A DNA stretch of 64,000 nt from assembly GCA_922989275.2 (NCBI GenBank), contig OV277869.1, forward strand, positions 41,710,189 through 41,774,188, given 5' to 3'. This document shows positions 42,988-54,844 of the stretch, piece after piece. Numbering within the stretch: the stretch's first letter is position 1; each line of letters starts with the position of its first letter. This stretch comes from Gari tellinella. Lineage: Eukaryota > Mollusca > Bivalvia > Cardiida > Psammobiidae. The translations under genes were made by a program, and so were the position numbers. The notes under the pieces are model-generated. The model searched no databases. It worked only from the letters and a program-made list of their open reading frames with translations, and was not told the origin of the DNA.

Positions 42988-43352
42988 AAAGTTGAGAATA
43001 TTCTATAATTCTATGAGTGAAAGGAGCATAACCATGAGCTTATACAGAAACTTATAAATACACCTTTCTGCCTTATCCAGCTCTGTTGAGCAACTTCTTG
43101 ATCTTATGCAGAATCTTCATTATTTATGACAGCCACATGAAAGCAATTCAAACAAGGGGAATGTTTGACCTAAAGTCTGTATGTAAGATATTAAGGCAAG
43201 TTTACTATTGCTGAGATCTAGATGTGATATACTAGTGGGGTATAAACAAAATCATCAAGGACTTTATTGTACCCAGGAGAGCTGTAAAATCCTTCACAGA
43301 AGTTTCTTACATCTCATAAATACTGTGGGCAAACACTGGTGGAGTATAGCGG
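42988..43352. other. No recognised feature
   Basis: No gene or element recognised. Confidence 0.5.
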
Positions 43353-43587
43353 TTTAAATTTTACCAAGTTAGTGGCCGATACATACATGTGCCACAGTGA
43401 TTACCTTTGCAAACCATTTGGATCCAGATGAGACGCTGCATTATGCGGCGTCTCATCAGGATCCCAACTGTTTGACACTCTGCCTTTTTTATTTGAAAGA
43501 AATTTTGAAGGAAAACAAATTTCGGAACAATTGCAGACAACAATAATTGTTGCAGACAAATAAATTACCCATCATGCTAAGAGTTAA
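43353..43587 (-). mobile_element. Family D element (D8)
   Basis: GGATCCAGATGAGACGCTGC and mirror. Right end CATGCTAAGAGTTAA. Confidence 0.85.
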
Positions 43588-43683
43588 GTGACCTTTGCCT
43601 AATCCTCCATATCTCTTTTCTGTCTTCAATATAAGCTGGAACATAACAGACAGGAGCTATAGCTTTCCTCTTTACTTAAGAGA

Positions 43684-43934
43684 TTAACCCTTTCCCCCAC
43701 AGAAGCGCCTTTTAGCGAATATGATTAATTCCTCCGCTGAAGAAAATAGTTCCAATTTAATCAGTCATGAATATATATTATAGGGAATATTTTCTATTGT
43801 CTAGCACATGCTAGCTTAAAGCAGGCTCAAAGTAAAGCAGAATGCGCCTTAAGGCGCATTCTGCTTTACTTTCAACCTGCTTTAAGTAGTCACCTATCTT
43901 CAATACAAGAAATAGGCTATCAGGTAAAGGGAAA
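43684..43934 (+). mobile_element. Family B element (B20)
   Basis: CCCTTTCCCCCACAGAAGCG subtype, perfect-looking GCGCCTTAAGGCGC tip. The right TTAA has decayed. A worn E fragment follows at 43945-44060. Confidence 0.85.
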
Positions 43935-44210
43935 TATAAATACTGAGGACTCCAAATAAGGGGAGTATTTCAAAAACTTAATTTTTTAAGTCTACACCAA
44001 ACCATAGTTATGGTGTGACTTCTCATTAGAATTGTCCACTAAGAGTTTGGTAAAGACATAAGGGAGAAAATATGTTAGAAAACTTAAATCTTGAGCCAAC
44101 TGTTTATGACAGAATATCTTAATTCTTTCACTGTTTTATATACAATATATTCTGATTCAAAGAGTTGTCATCTGCAAATATTTGTCATATAAAAATGTTG
44201 TGTAAATATA

Positions 44211-44465
44211 TTAACACAATACCTCATAGATGCGCCTCTTGGCGCATTCCGTTTATTCCTCTGCTGAAGAAAATAGTTTCAATTTATAAGGTCATGACCT
44301 TGTACCATAAGACATATTTTCTATATCCTAGCAGCTAGTAGCTTAAAGCAGGCTGAAAGTAAAGCAGGATGTGCCTCAAAAGCCACAGTCTGCTTTACTT
44401 TCAATCTGCATTAAGTGGTCACCTGTCTTCAGAACTAAGGAACAGGCTATGAGGTAAAGCGTTAA
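44211..44465 (+). mobile_element. Family B element (B21)
   Basis: TTAACACAATACCTCATAG to GAGGTAAAGCGTTAA. The tip has diverged (GCCTCAAAAGCC). A worn D core follows at about 44485-44590. Confidence 0.8.
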
Positions 44466-44628
44466 GAAACATAAACATGAGGGCCGAACATTTTGGATCC
44501 TATTCAGATGCCAGGTTTCAAGGTGTTTCATCTCATCTGTATTCATAATGTTTGTAAATTCTATAAAGTTGCGAACAGCAGGCAAATTTGGGAAACCATA
44601 ATTTTGAGAATAAACCACTTTATGAAAA

Positions 44629-45882
44629 AAGAGCCCCATGGGGCATATTCGCTCACCTGAGAATAATTGGAAAAATAGAGATATTGATTTATGTCAAGGA
44701 CTGACCTAGATATGCAACAGACCGGAACAATTTGAACAAAATATGTTAAGTATATTTAAAAGTGTCACCATACAGAATATAAAAGCTCTGGCCATATTAG
44801 AGTCAGAGAAGAAGACGTTTGAAATTTTCTCTATATAACTCTATGTAAAACAGTGACCCCCGGGGCGGGCCAATTTTGACCCTAGGGGCATAATTTGAAC
44901 AAACTTAATAGAGGACCTGTAGGCCATGATATGTGCCATATATCTAAGCTCTGACCCTTGTAGTTTTAGACAAGAAGATTTTTTAAGTTTTCATTGTAAA
45001 AAATCTATTTTTAGCTCCTGTGACCTAGTTATGCAACGGACCAGAACCATTTGTACAATTTTGGTATAGGACATCTAGAAGTGTCACTATGCCAAATATC
45101 AAAGCTCTGGCCATATTAGTTTCAGAGAAGTAGACGTATGAAAAATTCACTATATAACTCTTTGTAAAACCGTGACCCCTGGGGCGGGCCAATTTTGACC
45201 CCAGGGGCATAATTCGAACAAATTTGATAGAGGACCTGTAGGCAATTCTATGTGCTAAATATCTAAGCTCTGGCCCTTGTAGTTTCAGACAAGAAGATTT
45301 TTTAAGTTTTCATTGAAAAAAATTCTATTTTTAGCTCCTGTGACCTAGTTATGCAACGGACCACAACCATTTGAACAATTTTGGTAAAGGACATCTAGAA
45401 GTGTCACCATGCCAAATATCAAAGCTCTGGCCACATTGGTTTCAGAGAAGAAGACGTTTGAAAATTTCACTATATAACTCTATGTAAAACTGTGACCCCC
45501 AGGGCGGGGCCAATTTTGACCCCAGGGGCATTATTTGAACAAACTTGATAGAGGACCTGTAGATGATGCTATGTACCAAATATCTAAGCTCTGGCCCTTG
45601 CAGTTTTTGACAAGAAGATTTTTTAAGATTTCCTTATTTTTTCACTTTGGTTGCCATGGCAACCAGAGTTCTGCATTGTTTTTAATTCTTTGAACAAATT
45701 TGAAAGAGCTTGACCCAAGGAACATTTCTGTAAAGTTGAATTCTGTCTAGCGGTATAGGAGGAGATGTCATTTGAAGCAATTGTTAACGACGACGGACGA
45801 CGCACAACGCACGACGACGGACGCCGGACACAGGGCCATCCCAATAGCTCACCTTGAGCCTTTGGCTCATGTGAGCTAAAAA
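44629..45882 (+). mobile_element. R-type repeat, AAGAGCCCC subfamily, full length
   Basis: 5' GAGCCCCATGGGGC palindrome and CGCTCACCTGAG. Internal ~321-bp units (AGCTCCTGTGACCTAGTTAT at about 45013 and 45335). Tail with TGGTTGCCATGGCAACCAGA, GACGACGGAC-like units and the terminal CTCACC/GTGAG hairpin plus TAAAAA. Confidence 0.85.
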
Positions 45883-45949
45883 GTTGACAGACCTTTCGGT
45901 GACCTCGGGCGACCTTAGAGTAAGACAAACTTTGCAAAATCTTACATGC

Positions 45950-46201
45950 TTAACCCTTTACCCAATGGCCTGTTTATAACATTAAAGACAGGTGATCACT
46001 TAAATCAGGATAAAAGTAAAGCAGAATGTGCCTTAAGGCACATTCTGCTTTACTTTCAGCCTGATTTAAACTAACATCTGCTAGGCTATATAAAATATTT
46101 GTTATGGTAAATGTTCATGAGGGTATAAACTGGAACTGTTTTCTTCAGCGGAGGAATAAATTAAATACGCTAAAAGTCGCTTCTATTGGGGAAAGGGTTA
46201 A
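45950..46201 (-). mobile_element. Family B element (B22)
   Basis: 252 bp, GTGCCTTAAGGCAC tip, complete. Confidence 0.9.
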
Positions 46202-46218
46202 ATAGGAACAGGGAAAAG

Positions 46219-46605
46219 TTAACCCTTTACCCCACAGCCAGTTTCTTAGTTTTGAATATATGGCTGGCCACTTAACCCTTTCCTCCATTTAGCACCTTTA
46301 ATTTATTCCTCCACTGAAGAAAATAGTTCAAATATATAGGGATAAACATTTATCAAAAGAAGTATATTACATATCCTAGCATATGATAGCTTAAACAGGC
46401 TGAAAGAAAAGCACATCCTGCTTTACTTCCAACCTGCTTTAAGTGGTCTCATATCTTTAAACCTAGCAACAGGCCGTGGGGTAAAGCAGGTTGAAAGTAA
46501 AGAAGAATGTGCTTTAATAGACATTGTGCTCTTACTCTGCTTTAGGTTACATCTGGAACTATTTTCTTCAGTGAAGGAATGAATTAATGGTCTAAAATTT
46601 ATGGA
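46219..46605 (-). mobile_element. Family B element (B23) interrupted by B24
   Basis: CCCTTTACCCCACAGCC, cut at GGCCACTTAA by B24 (46272-46486), then AGCAGGTTGAAAGTAAAG and a diverged second half. Confidence 0.75.
46272..46486 (+). mobile_element. Family B element (B24) nested in B23
   Basis: The right end reads GGGGTAAAGCAGG; the expected GGGTTAA between is missing, a small deletion at the junction. Confidence 0.75.
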
Positions 46606-46673
46606 TTTCAGAATTTCAATTTTCCAAATGGATTTGTTAAATTAAAGTTAGCTACATGGGTGAACCGCTACAT

Positions 46674-46866
46674 CAGGGCTCCAGATAAGGGGTAGTTTTC
46701 TGAACAAATTCAACATTTTCTCAATCATTTCAGCACCAAACCTTATGGTGTCACTACTCATTAGAATCGTCTCGAAGAGACGATTCTGATGATTAGTGAC
46801 ACCATAAGGTTTAATGCAGAAATAAAGGTTTTAGATTTTGAAAAACTTCTCTTATCTGGAGCCCTG
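46674..46866 (+). mobile_element. Family E element (E11)
   Basis: CAGGGCTCCAGATAAGGGG to CTTATCTGGAGCCCTG. CTACAT duplicates at 46668-46673 and 46867-46872. Confidence 0.95.
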
Positions 46867-47499
46867 CTACATGTATAAGTTTAATTCTTTACTCAATTGT
46901 GGACGATTTTATTTCTTCCAAAAATCAATAGTTAATTGGTTATATTTGCCAGATCATTATATTACCACTGAAGTTACTGAAGAACAGAAAAACAAAACAA
47001 TCAAGTAAATTTTAAGTCAGACTGTATATTGTGCATCCTGCAGAGAAACAACAAAGCCATTAAACACTGCAAAAACACCATTGACTATCCAAAACCCTTC
47101 AAAAACCGCAAAAAAAAAGCAATCAGCTTTATAATCCATGACAAGTAACATATAACGAAGTCAACTCCTTATGTATACCACTTAATCCTGACTCACATAT
47201 ATGGAAAATATAACAGTATCAGCAGAATATAGTATATATATAAACATATCCCCCTACTGTTATCTTGCCCCGCTTGGCGAACCACTAGTCTATATAACAC
47301 TGTAACCCATCTTGAAGATCACATGACTTTTTCTTTATCATCCAACTTTTATAGTCTAACCTTTAATGAAACACTCTTTCAAAGATATTTGCACATGCAG
47401 TCTTTAATACAGGTGGTTGGTTTATGCTGAAGGATTCAAGTCTTACAGAAAGCACCTAAAGTATGATTTATGTCAAATGAAAGAATTGCAGAAAGCTCC
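46867..47499. other. No recognised feature
   Basis: AT-rich DNA. A P-type left arm (TTGCAGAAAGCTCC) ends it at the start of B25. Confidence 0.5.
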
Positions 47500-47752
47500 T
47501 TGAACTCACAACCTCATAAATTTGCCTTTTTATGCTTTCAACTGATTCTTCTACTGAAGAAAATAGTTCCACTGTATACAGTCATGAAATGTTCTGGAAA
47601 ACATATTTTCTATATCCTAGCACATGTAAGCTTAAAGCAGGCTAAAAGTAAAGCAGAATGTGCCTTAAGGCACATTCTGCTTTACTTTCAACCTGCTTTA
47701 AGTGGCCATCCGTCTTCAAAACTAAGAAACAGACTATGGGGGTAACGGGTAA
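47500..47752 (+). mobile_element. Family B element (B25)
   Basis: Starts at a decayed TTAA directly after GCAGAAAGCTCC, the tip of a P/F palindrome. Core GTGCCTTAAGGCAC. Ends GGGGGTAACGGG. Confidence 0.75.
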
Positions 47753-48291
47753 TATATTTTTTAATAGTCCCTTTTACAAAGTCTTCTGGCACAATCTCCT
47801 TCTTCAGCGCATGTCTACAATGCACAAAATGTACCCACGAGCAACAATAAACTACAGACAATAAATAATACATCACTACATCAGAAACCATTTCATGCCA
47901 AAACTTCACATTTCTATTTGGTTTATAGCTTTGTTATGTAAATAAACAACTTTTGGTGTGTAAAATATCAAATAATCATTGATCCTGATCAAAGATCAAT
48001 TTATTTTTACTGCACCTTGTCAGGATCAAAACCAATTGCGATAATTGAAACAGAAAGTATCCTGCTAGTTCTAGAACTTCAATTGCAGAAATTTATATTG
48101 AAGCTGCCAACATCACACGTCCACATATCCCACAGACAACTTTATCAATGTCAACTATCACACATTAAGAGAATTCAAAAATATATTTTTTCAATATCCA
48201 AGCGCAGCAAAAAGTATGGGCCATGATCAGATGCCAGGTCACTTGACATCTGATCTCAATCATCACATCACCTCCCTCAAAGGGTTACACA

Positions 48292-48451
48292 CATGGCTCC
48301 AGATTCTCACTTATTTCAGCACCAAATCCTATGGTGTTACTACTCTTTAGAATCGTCTTGAAGAGACGATTCTAAAAAGTAGTGACACCATAGGGTTTAA
48401 TGCAGAAATAAAAATTTAGTTTTTGAAATACTCCCCTTATTTGGAGCTTTG
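48292..48451 (+). mobile_element. Family E element (E12), internal deletion
   Basis: CATGGCTCCAGATTCTCAC to TTATTTGGAGCTTTG, with core CGTCTTGAAGAGACG. TTACACA lies next to both ends. Confidence 0.8.
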
Positions 48452-48746
48452 GTTACACATATTATATAGATATCAGAATCTACATGAAAACACTATATAT
48501 CTCACCATCACTTCCTGCTGCTGTCAAACTCACAAAACCATACCACCATTGTACAATTGATTTCTGGCAAGGCGTCCTGTGTTTCCGCTCCTCTCACTTT
48601 GAGATCAATACCCTTTACTCATTCTCTCAGTGGGAAAAGACATTCATCTTTGTCTCCACTGTTTCCTCTGTCATTTCAATAACAAAAAGATCATAACTCT
48701 TTCCTGCAAAGCCATCGATTGCAAATCACCTATTGCAAACAATGTT

Positions 48747-48999
48747 TTAACCCCTTTAACCCATAAACACGCTTTCTTACGCCTTTATTTTATTCCTCCA
48801 ATAAAGAAAATAGTTCCACATAATACAGTTATGAATATGTATGGTAAGAAATATTTTCTTTATCATAATAGATGACAGTTTAAAGCAGGCTGAAAGTAAA
48901 GCAGAATGTGCCTTAAGGCACATTCTGCTTTACTTTCAACCTGCTTTAAGTGATCACCAGTCTTCAAAACTAGAAACAGGCTATGAGGTAATGAGTTAA
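48747..48999 (+). mobile_element. Family B element (B26)
   Basis: GTGCCTTAAGGCAC tip with long arms. Right end GAGGTAATGAGTTAA. Confidence 0.85.
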
Positions 49000-49053
49000 A
49001 GTCTGGTGGTTGCTAAAGCAAGATGCAAGTGAAATTTCTGCTTTACCTTTGCT

Positions 49054-49226
49054 TTAATCCATTAGCCCAGATATACATTTTTATCTCTATATTCTATATT
49101 CTACCAGATGCTTGGGCTTATAGCAGACTGAAAGTAAAGCAGAATGCACCTGCACCTTAAGGTGCATTCTGCTTTATTTTCAACCTATCTTCAATGCAAG
49201 AAACAGGCTATGGGGTAATGGGTTAA
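49054..49226 (+). mobile_element. Family B element (B27), left flank deleted
   Basis: TTAATCCATTAGCCC to GGGGTAATGGGTTAA. Tip GCACCTTAAGGTGC, with CACCTG duplicated just before it. Confidence 0.75.
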
Positions 49227-49333
49227 TTAAGAAGCCACCTGACTTTAGAGATTCTTTGTGCAGTCATTCCAGAATAGACAAATTCAGTTTCCAATTAAGT
49301 CTAGTCTATAAATTTTCAACAATTAACAATAAA

Positions 49334-49585
49334 CATATTACCCCATAGCCTGTTTCTAGTTTTGAAGACAGATGACTACTAAAAGCAGGTTGAAAGTAAA
49401 GCAGAATGTGTCTTAAGGTGCATTCTGCTTTAATTTCAGCCTGCTTTCAGCCACGTATTGCCAAGATAAAGAAACTATTAGTTATCATGGTAGATATTTA
49501 TGACTTTATAAGTTTGAACCATATTCTTCTGTGGAGGAATAAACTAAAGGTATTAAAAGGGCGTATTTATGGGGGAATGGGTTAA
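49334..49585 (-). mobile_element. Family B element (B28)
   Basis: ATTACCCCATAGCCTG to GGGGGAATGGGTTAA. Core GTGTCTTAAGGTGC. Confidence 0.85.
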
Positions 49586-49874
49586 CCCTTGCCTCTACAT
49601 AAGTGCCATAATTACATGTTAGTTTTCTCAAGAGGCACATGAACAGGACACTGCCAGACTCAAGAAATGTTTGTTCAGTATCAAGAGGGACATTTTATTC
49701 AACAGCCAGCCAGAGAAAATTAGAGTGTGAAGTTTGTTTAGATAGGTATTTAGTGATGTTTGATTGATATGAGTATAATGAACAGTGACACATATAGCTC
49801 CCCTGCACGCATCAAGACACTGAACCTAAACAACATATCTACATGTAGACTTATGTCGAACCTTTTTTCTCTAT

Positions 49875-50093
49875 ACAGCAAAATTTCCTCTCTATTACGA
49901 CCATTAAAGCGAAGGATAATTCATAGTATAATACACAGGTGATAGCTTAAAGCAAGGTGACAGTAAAACAGAAAGCTCATAAAGGAGCTTTCTGTTTCAC
50001 TGTCACCTTGCTTTAAGCAGTCACCTGCCTTAAACACCCAATATATACGTAATCAACAAATATAATAGTGGCCGTTATAGAGAGGTTCTTCTG
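49875..50093 (+). mobile_element. Family F TA-flanked MITE (F4)
   Basis: TA both sides, CAGCAAAATTTCCTCTCTAT to AGAGAGGTTCTTCTG, core CAAGGTGACAGTAAAACAG and mirror. A further F half (TGGCCGTTTGTTG) lies at about 50150-50270. Confidence 0.85.
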
Positions 50094-50330
50094 TAGCCAC
50101 AAAAGCCAGTCACACAAAACCAACCCGTGTTTGTGAGCGATTGCTTAGAGTATGAAAGAAATATAGCAGAAATTTTTAAGCTCCTTTAAGAGCGTCTGCA
50201 ATATGTTCATCTTCCTTAAAACTGTCACATGTTATTCAACATTAATTTTGTGGCCGTTTGTTGCTCTTTATGTGGAACAAGCTGATTTATGAATCCTTGT
50301 AGGTTACACCCTTGCTGCAGATAAAAGGGA

Positions 50331-50828
50331 TTAACCCATTACTCCATAGATACACATTTTACACCTCTAATTTTATTCCTCCACAGAAGAAAATAGTTCC
50401 ATTTTATACAGTCCTGAATATGCACTATAAGGATAATTTTCTATATTAAAGCAGATGATAAAGCAGGCTGAAAGTAAAGAAACATGCACCTTAACCCATT
50501 ACCCCATAAATACGCCTTTTTACGCCTCTAATTTAATCCTCTACTGAAGAAAATAGTTCCAACTAATATTGTCACAAATAAGAATCATAAGAAATATTTT
50601 CTATATTTTAGCAGATAATAGCTTAAAGCAGGGTGAAAGTAAAGCAGAATGCACCTTAAGGTGCATTCTGCTTTACTTTCAACCTGCTTTAAGTGGGCAA
50701 CTATCTTGAAAACCAGAAACAGGCTATGGGGTAATGGGTTAAGGCACATTCTGTTTTATTCTCAACCTGCTTGAAATGGTTACCATCTTTTCAATACAAG
50801 AAACAGGTTATTGGGGGTAATGGATTAA
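50331..50828 (+). mobile_element. Family B element (B29) split at its palindrome tip by B30
   Basis: The left half ends AACATGCACCTTAA and the right half starts TTAAGGCACATTCTG. Both halves are otherwise in B order and end in TTAA. Confidence 0.9.
50491..50742 (+). mobile_element. Family B element (B30) in the tip of B29
   Basis: 252 bp, complete, GCACCTTAAGGTGC tip, same orientation as its host. Confidence 0.9.
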
Positions 50829-50838
50829 GCAACCTGTC

Positions 50839-51098
50839 TTAACCCATTCCCCCATAAATACACCTTTTCACGCCATTAATTTATTCCTCCACTGAAGAAA
50901 AATGTTCCTTTTTATACAGTCATGGATATGTATCATAAGAAATATTTTCTATATCCTAGCAGATAAAAGCTTAAAACAGGCTGAAAGTAAAGCAGAATAC
51001 AAGAATGGGCCTTAAGGCGCATTCTGCTTTACTTTCAACCTGCTTTAAGTGATCATCTTTCTTTAAAACTAGAAACAGGCTATTGGGTAATGGGTTAA
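50839..51098 (+). mobile_element. Family B element (B31) followed by a duplicated right end
   Basis: B31 ends TTAA at 51095. Its last ~52 bp (GATCATCTTTCTTTAAAACT... GGGTTAAGC) are repeated at about 51104-51152, again ending in TTAA. Confidence 0.85.
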
Positions 51099-51454
51099 GC
51101 TTGATCATCTTTCTTTAGAACTAGAAACAGGCTATGGGGTAATGGGTTAAGCTCAGAAGTAATTAAATCACTCTATATATATTTCGGCAGTTTAAAGTAA
51201 GAAGGATGCTGACATTTAACAGCATAATTGTTTCCACTTCAGCCTTTTTTTCTTGTTTTCAGTTTCTTGTTTCAGTCAATGTTTTTTGGCATTTCTACAT
51301 AATGTAAACATGCGTTTTACAAGCTGGAGTATATACACATACATGCCAGGCCAAGGTCTTCTTCCACAATAACAATTACATGGCTCTTATCAACAAGACT
51401 TCAACTTCTGTAACTTCATAGCTTTTATTTTCAATGTTGAAGATAAATTGTTGC

Positions 51455-51706
51455 TTAACCCATTACCCCATAGCATATTTCTAGTTTTGAAAACAGGTGA
51501 CTACTTAAAGCAGGTTAAAAGTAAAGCAGAATGCGCCTTAGGGCACATTCTGCTTTACTTTCAGCCTGCTTTAAGCTATCATCTCATAGAATATGGAAAA
51601 TATTTCTTTTGCTACATATTCCTGACTGTATAAATTGGAACAATTTCCTTCAGTGGGGGAATAAATAAAAGTCGTAAAAAGGCCTGCTTATGGAGTAATG
51701 GGTTAA
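51455..51706 (-). mobile_element. Family B element (B32) inside a P-type hairpin
   Basis: 252 bp. Flanked by GTTGCTTAA and TTAAAGTAGGCTAAAG; the P palindrome (AGAAAGCTCTAAAAAGAGC) continues to about 51770. Confidence 0.9.
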
Positions 51707-52046
51707 AGTAGGCTAAAGTAAAACAGAAAGCTCTAAAAAGAGCTTTCTGCTTTACTTTCATCCTGCTTTAAGAAGCCATCTATCTGGATATAGGAAACGT
51801 TTCATATGTCTCTAAATAAGGATAAAGTAAGACGTGGAAAACTTCTTTGTGCAAAATATCAATGCTGGATAGAAAGAAAAAAATCAAACTTTTTATTCTT
51901 TGAAAAAATGACCGACTTGTTCGCATTTAAAAGAACAAGCCATTGTTAGAATTTTTGCACAAACTTTTTTTTCCATGTAGACGGTTCTCTAGGTCAGTCC
52001 GAGGTGACCAATCTAAAGAAATTTTCTGGCTTCTTCTCATCTTGAT

Positions 52047-52289
52047 ATAACCCATTACTCCATATCCTGTTTCTAGTTTTCAAGACAACTGACAACCTAA
52101 AGGTACATTCTGCTTTACTTTCAGCCTGCTTTAAGCCACCATTCTGCTAGAATATAAAATATAAAATTATAGAATATAAAATATAGAATACATATAATGA
52201 TTGTATAAATTAGAACTATTTTCTTCAGTGTATGAATAATTTAAAGGCGTAAAAAGCATTTTATGGGGGTAATGGGTAACCGGACTACT
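52047..52289 (-). mobile_element. Family B element, left core arm deleted
   Basis: CCCATTACTCCATATCC, then TAAAGGTACATTCTGC with only the right arm, ending TTTATGGGGGTAATGGG. Confidence 0.7.
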
Positions 52290-52587
52290 GATCCTTACCA
52301 AAGAACTTCTATATATAAGCTATATTGGAAGAAGGTGATTTACGCTGATGGAGAAACTGCTTCATGGTTATTGCACAGACTAAACGAGAACATTTTCTAA
52401 CTAGCAAATCACACAATGAAATGGAAAATTGCTGTTTCGTGAGGTCTACATGTATACTTTAAAGTAGAGAGGACATTAGCTGAAACCAATATCAGTTTAC
52501 CACAATCTTCAAACTGTCTTTTGCTATAATGTCGTCTGCTGCGATCATTTTGAAAATATGTTACAGGTTTTGTAAGTCTACATGTAT

Positions 52588-52673
52588 CAGGGTTCCTGAT
52601 AAAGGGGAGTTAACTGAACAATTCCAGCATTTTCTCACTTATTTCAGCACCAAATCCTATGGTGTTACTACTC
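52588..52673 (+). mobile_element. Left half of a family E element
   Basis: CAGGGTTCCTGATAAAGGGG to TGGTGTTACTACTC, stopping exactly where the core palindrome should begin. Unique sequence follows. Confidence 0.8.
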
Positions 52674-52800
52674 TCGTTGTTTTTTGTTTCTCAACAACTT
52701 GTGCAGTTGACGCACTAGGTTTTGATTTTCCTTTAGAAGACATAGCTTGCTGCGACGCAGCGAGAGTTTTTGCTGTTCTTTCACCGGTTCTTTCCGCCAT
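52657..52800 (-). CDS. Candidate first coding exon, minus strand, unidentified
   Basis: From ATG at 52798-52800 the frame reads MAERTGERTAKTLAASQQAM, then SSKGKSKPSASTAQVVEKQK, then TTR, and meets a stop at 52657-52659 within E sequence. It is a hydrophilic, Ser/Lys-rich N-terminus. A possible splice donor (AGA|GTAGTA) lies exactly at the junction with the half E element and would be MITE-derived. Upstream (52800-53170) the DNA is less repetitive and includes a TGACGTAA word. No downstream exon was identified. It may be a host first exon, a captured gene fragment, or chance. Confidence 0.3.
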   Translation of the reverse strand: MAERTGERTAKTLAASQQAMSSKGKSKPSASTAQVVEKQKTTRVVTP

Positions 52801-53413
52801 GTTGTACGAGCACATGCGTTACAAACTATCACAAAGTGATACTGATACCATCACGTGGTACCGTAGTAAAACAGCAATTACGACACTTAAAAAGTGAAAT
52901 TATTAGCGATATAAAAATTGCTTTTTCGTATATATGAAAATAAGATATATTATCTATAATAAGAGCTACAGCGTAGCGAGGAAACAACGTTTCCTATAAC
53001 GACAATAGGTCAGGTATAAAACACAGCCACGTGCGTTAGATAAGTGCAGTACACAACCTGCCTTATCGACTGACCAAAGCGCACTGAAGTACTACGACAA
53101 TTATCGGCGCGCATCTCATTTGAGCACGGAAGTATTGATGACGTAATAAAATTATGTATCCCCCGCTAGCATGCAAATTAACTGCAAATGATAAATCATC
53201 TTTATTTCACTCCTCTTTAGAGTCTGTTTAGACAGTTCCTTCATGATCAAGGTCTGCAATGTTTTCGACAGGCGTCAAAATACACTTAGAGCAGGGAAAG
53301 GAAGCTAGACTAGACAAGATGATCTAGACATGCACTTCCAGTAATGGTTCTGTTGTTAAGGCCCGTGATGACAAATTGGTGTGTATAGAGACACTTATCC
53401 TCCTGTTCAAATA

Positions 53414-53647
53414 TTAACTCTTTGCATGCAGGGTAATATTTTCTTGTGAAACATAAAAATTTTGTCGTCTGCTGCTGTTGTAAAAATAGATTTTTCTAAA
53501 TAATTTCTTTTCGAAACATGGTCAGAGTGTCAAACAGATTGGATCCTGATGAGACGCTGCGTTACGCGGCGTCTCATCTGGATCCAAACTGTTTGCAAAG
53601 ACAATCACTGTGGCGGGTATATACGCTGCTCGCATGCAAAGAGTTAA
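53414..53647 (+). mobile_element. Family D TTAA element (D9)
   Basis: 234 bp, TTAACTCTTTGCATGC to GCATGCAAAGAGTTAA, core GACGCTGCGTTACGCGGCGTC. Confidence 0.95.
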
Positions 53648-53858
53648 CTTCATGAAAACCAAGTAATGTTTTTTGTCTGCAACAGAATGATGTTGTCTGC
53701 TACTGTTCTAATAGACTTTTATAGAATTTTCTTTTTTAAGACAAGGTCCAAGTTTCAAACAGTATGGATCTTGATTAGACACTGAATTACTTGGGATCGC
53801 ATCTGGATCCAAACTGTTTGCAAATGCAATCATGGTTGTGTTGTTAGCATGTAAAATA
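53644..53858 (+). mobile_element. Worn family D element (D10) sharing a TTAA with D9
   Basis: TCTGCAACAGAATG, ATGGATCTTGATTAGAC and a right end near TTAGCATGTAAAATATT. Confidence 0.6.
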
Positions 53859-53962
53859 TTTACATTGAAATCTGCTTACTATGCAGGTTTGAGGACTCAA
53901 GATAAGAGTGTTGAGAAAACAGCCAACATTTTTCTCCTTTATGTCTCTCCTGACTTCAATTG

Positions 53963-54155
53963 CAGGGCTCCAGATAAGGGGGGTATTTCAAAAATTAAAA
54001 TCTTTATTTCTGCAATAAACCCTATGGTGTCACTACTCATTAGAATCGTCTCTTCGAGACGATTCTAATGAGTAGTAACATCATAGGATTTGGTGCTAAA
54101 ATAAGTGAGAAAATGTTGGATTTGTGCAGTTTACTCCCTCTTATCTGGAGCCCTG
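53963..54155 (+). mobile_element. Family E element (E14)
   Basis: CAGGGCTCCAGATAAGG to CTTATCTGGAGCCCTG. CAATTG at 53957-53962 and 54156-54161. Confidence 0.95.
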
Positions 54156-54538
54156 CAATTGTCACATTTCCTGTAAGTCTTTTATCTGAGGTTTAGCCGA
54201 GAGGCATGAAAAGTTTCCTTACTTCAGTCTGAGCACTTCATGTGGTCATACCTGTTTTCAAAATGAAGAAACAGGTTTCTCACATAACTACCCCTGTTTA
54301 CTATAGTCAATAATGATGAAGAATATATTTATCTCCAACATGTGTAAGATCACTTTGATGACGTCACTATAACGTCACTATTTATAACGGCGTTTTGACT
54401 TCATCGGGGTTCCCAAAAAAAAAGCATATTGCTTTATAAATAGCTTAAATCCTTGGTAATGTGAGAAAAAGAATCTGTCACTGGCCAAGGCTCGCTTAAT
54501 AACATTTCAATTCTAGACTCGTTTGAGATCAGCTTGTC

Positions 54539-54790
54539 TTAACTCTTTCCTCCCTGAAACTTTAAATGGACAATTCCAGTTTCCGTTTTAGTCTAGTCCA
54601 TTTCTGACTTTTAAGGGTTGTTTTTTTTCAACAATTGGCATTATGACAAACAGTGAAAACCCTGATCAGAGGGCTCCTTTCGGATCCCTCTGATCTGGGT
54701 CTTCACTGTTTGCACAGGACATGTGTACTATTCACATGAACACTGTTTGGAAAGGACGCCTATATGCGGGACTAGGGCCCAAAGGGTTAA
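54539..54790 (+). mobile_element. Family A element (A15)
   Basis: 252 bp between TTAAs. The tip has one change in the right arm (TTTCGGATCC). Confidence 0.9.
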
Positions 54791-54844
54791 ACATTGACTC
54801 ATGACAGATCCTATATATATAGGCTATGGGATAAACAAACACAA

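Noticed and set aside
52529..52897. 122-codon plus-strand frame
   Set aside because: It starts upstream of the half E element and reads through it; the opposite strand looks more protein-like.
54355..54370. TGACGTCA (CRE word) followed by another ACGTCA
   Set aside because: A single consensus word in unassigned DNA is not enough to call a regulatory element.
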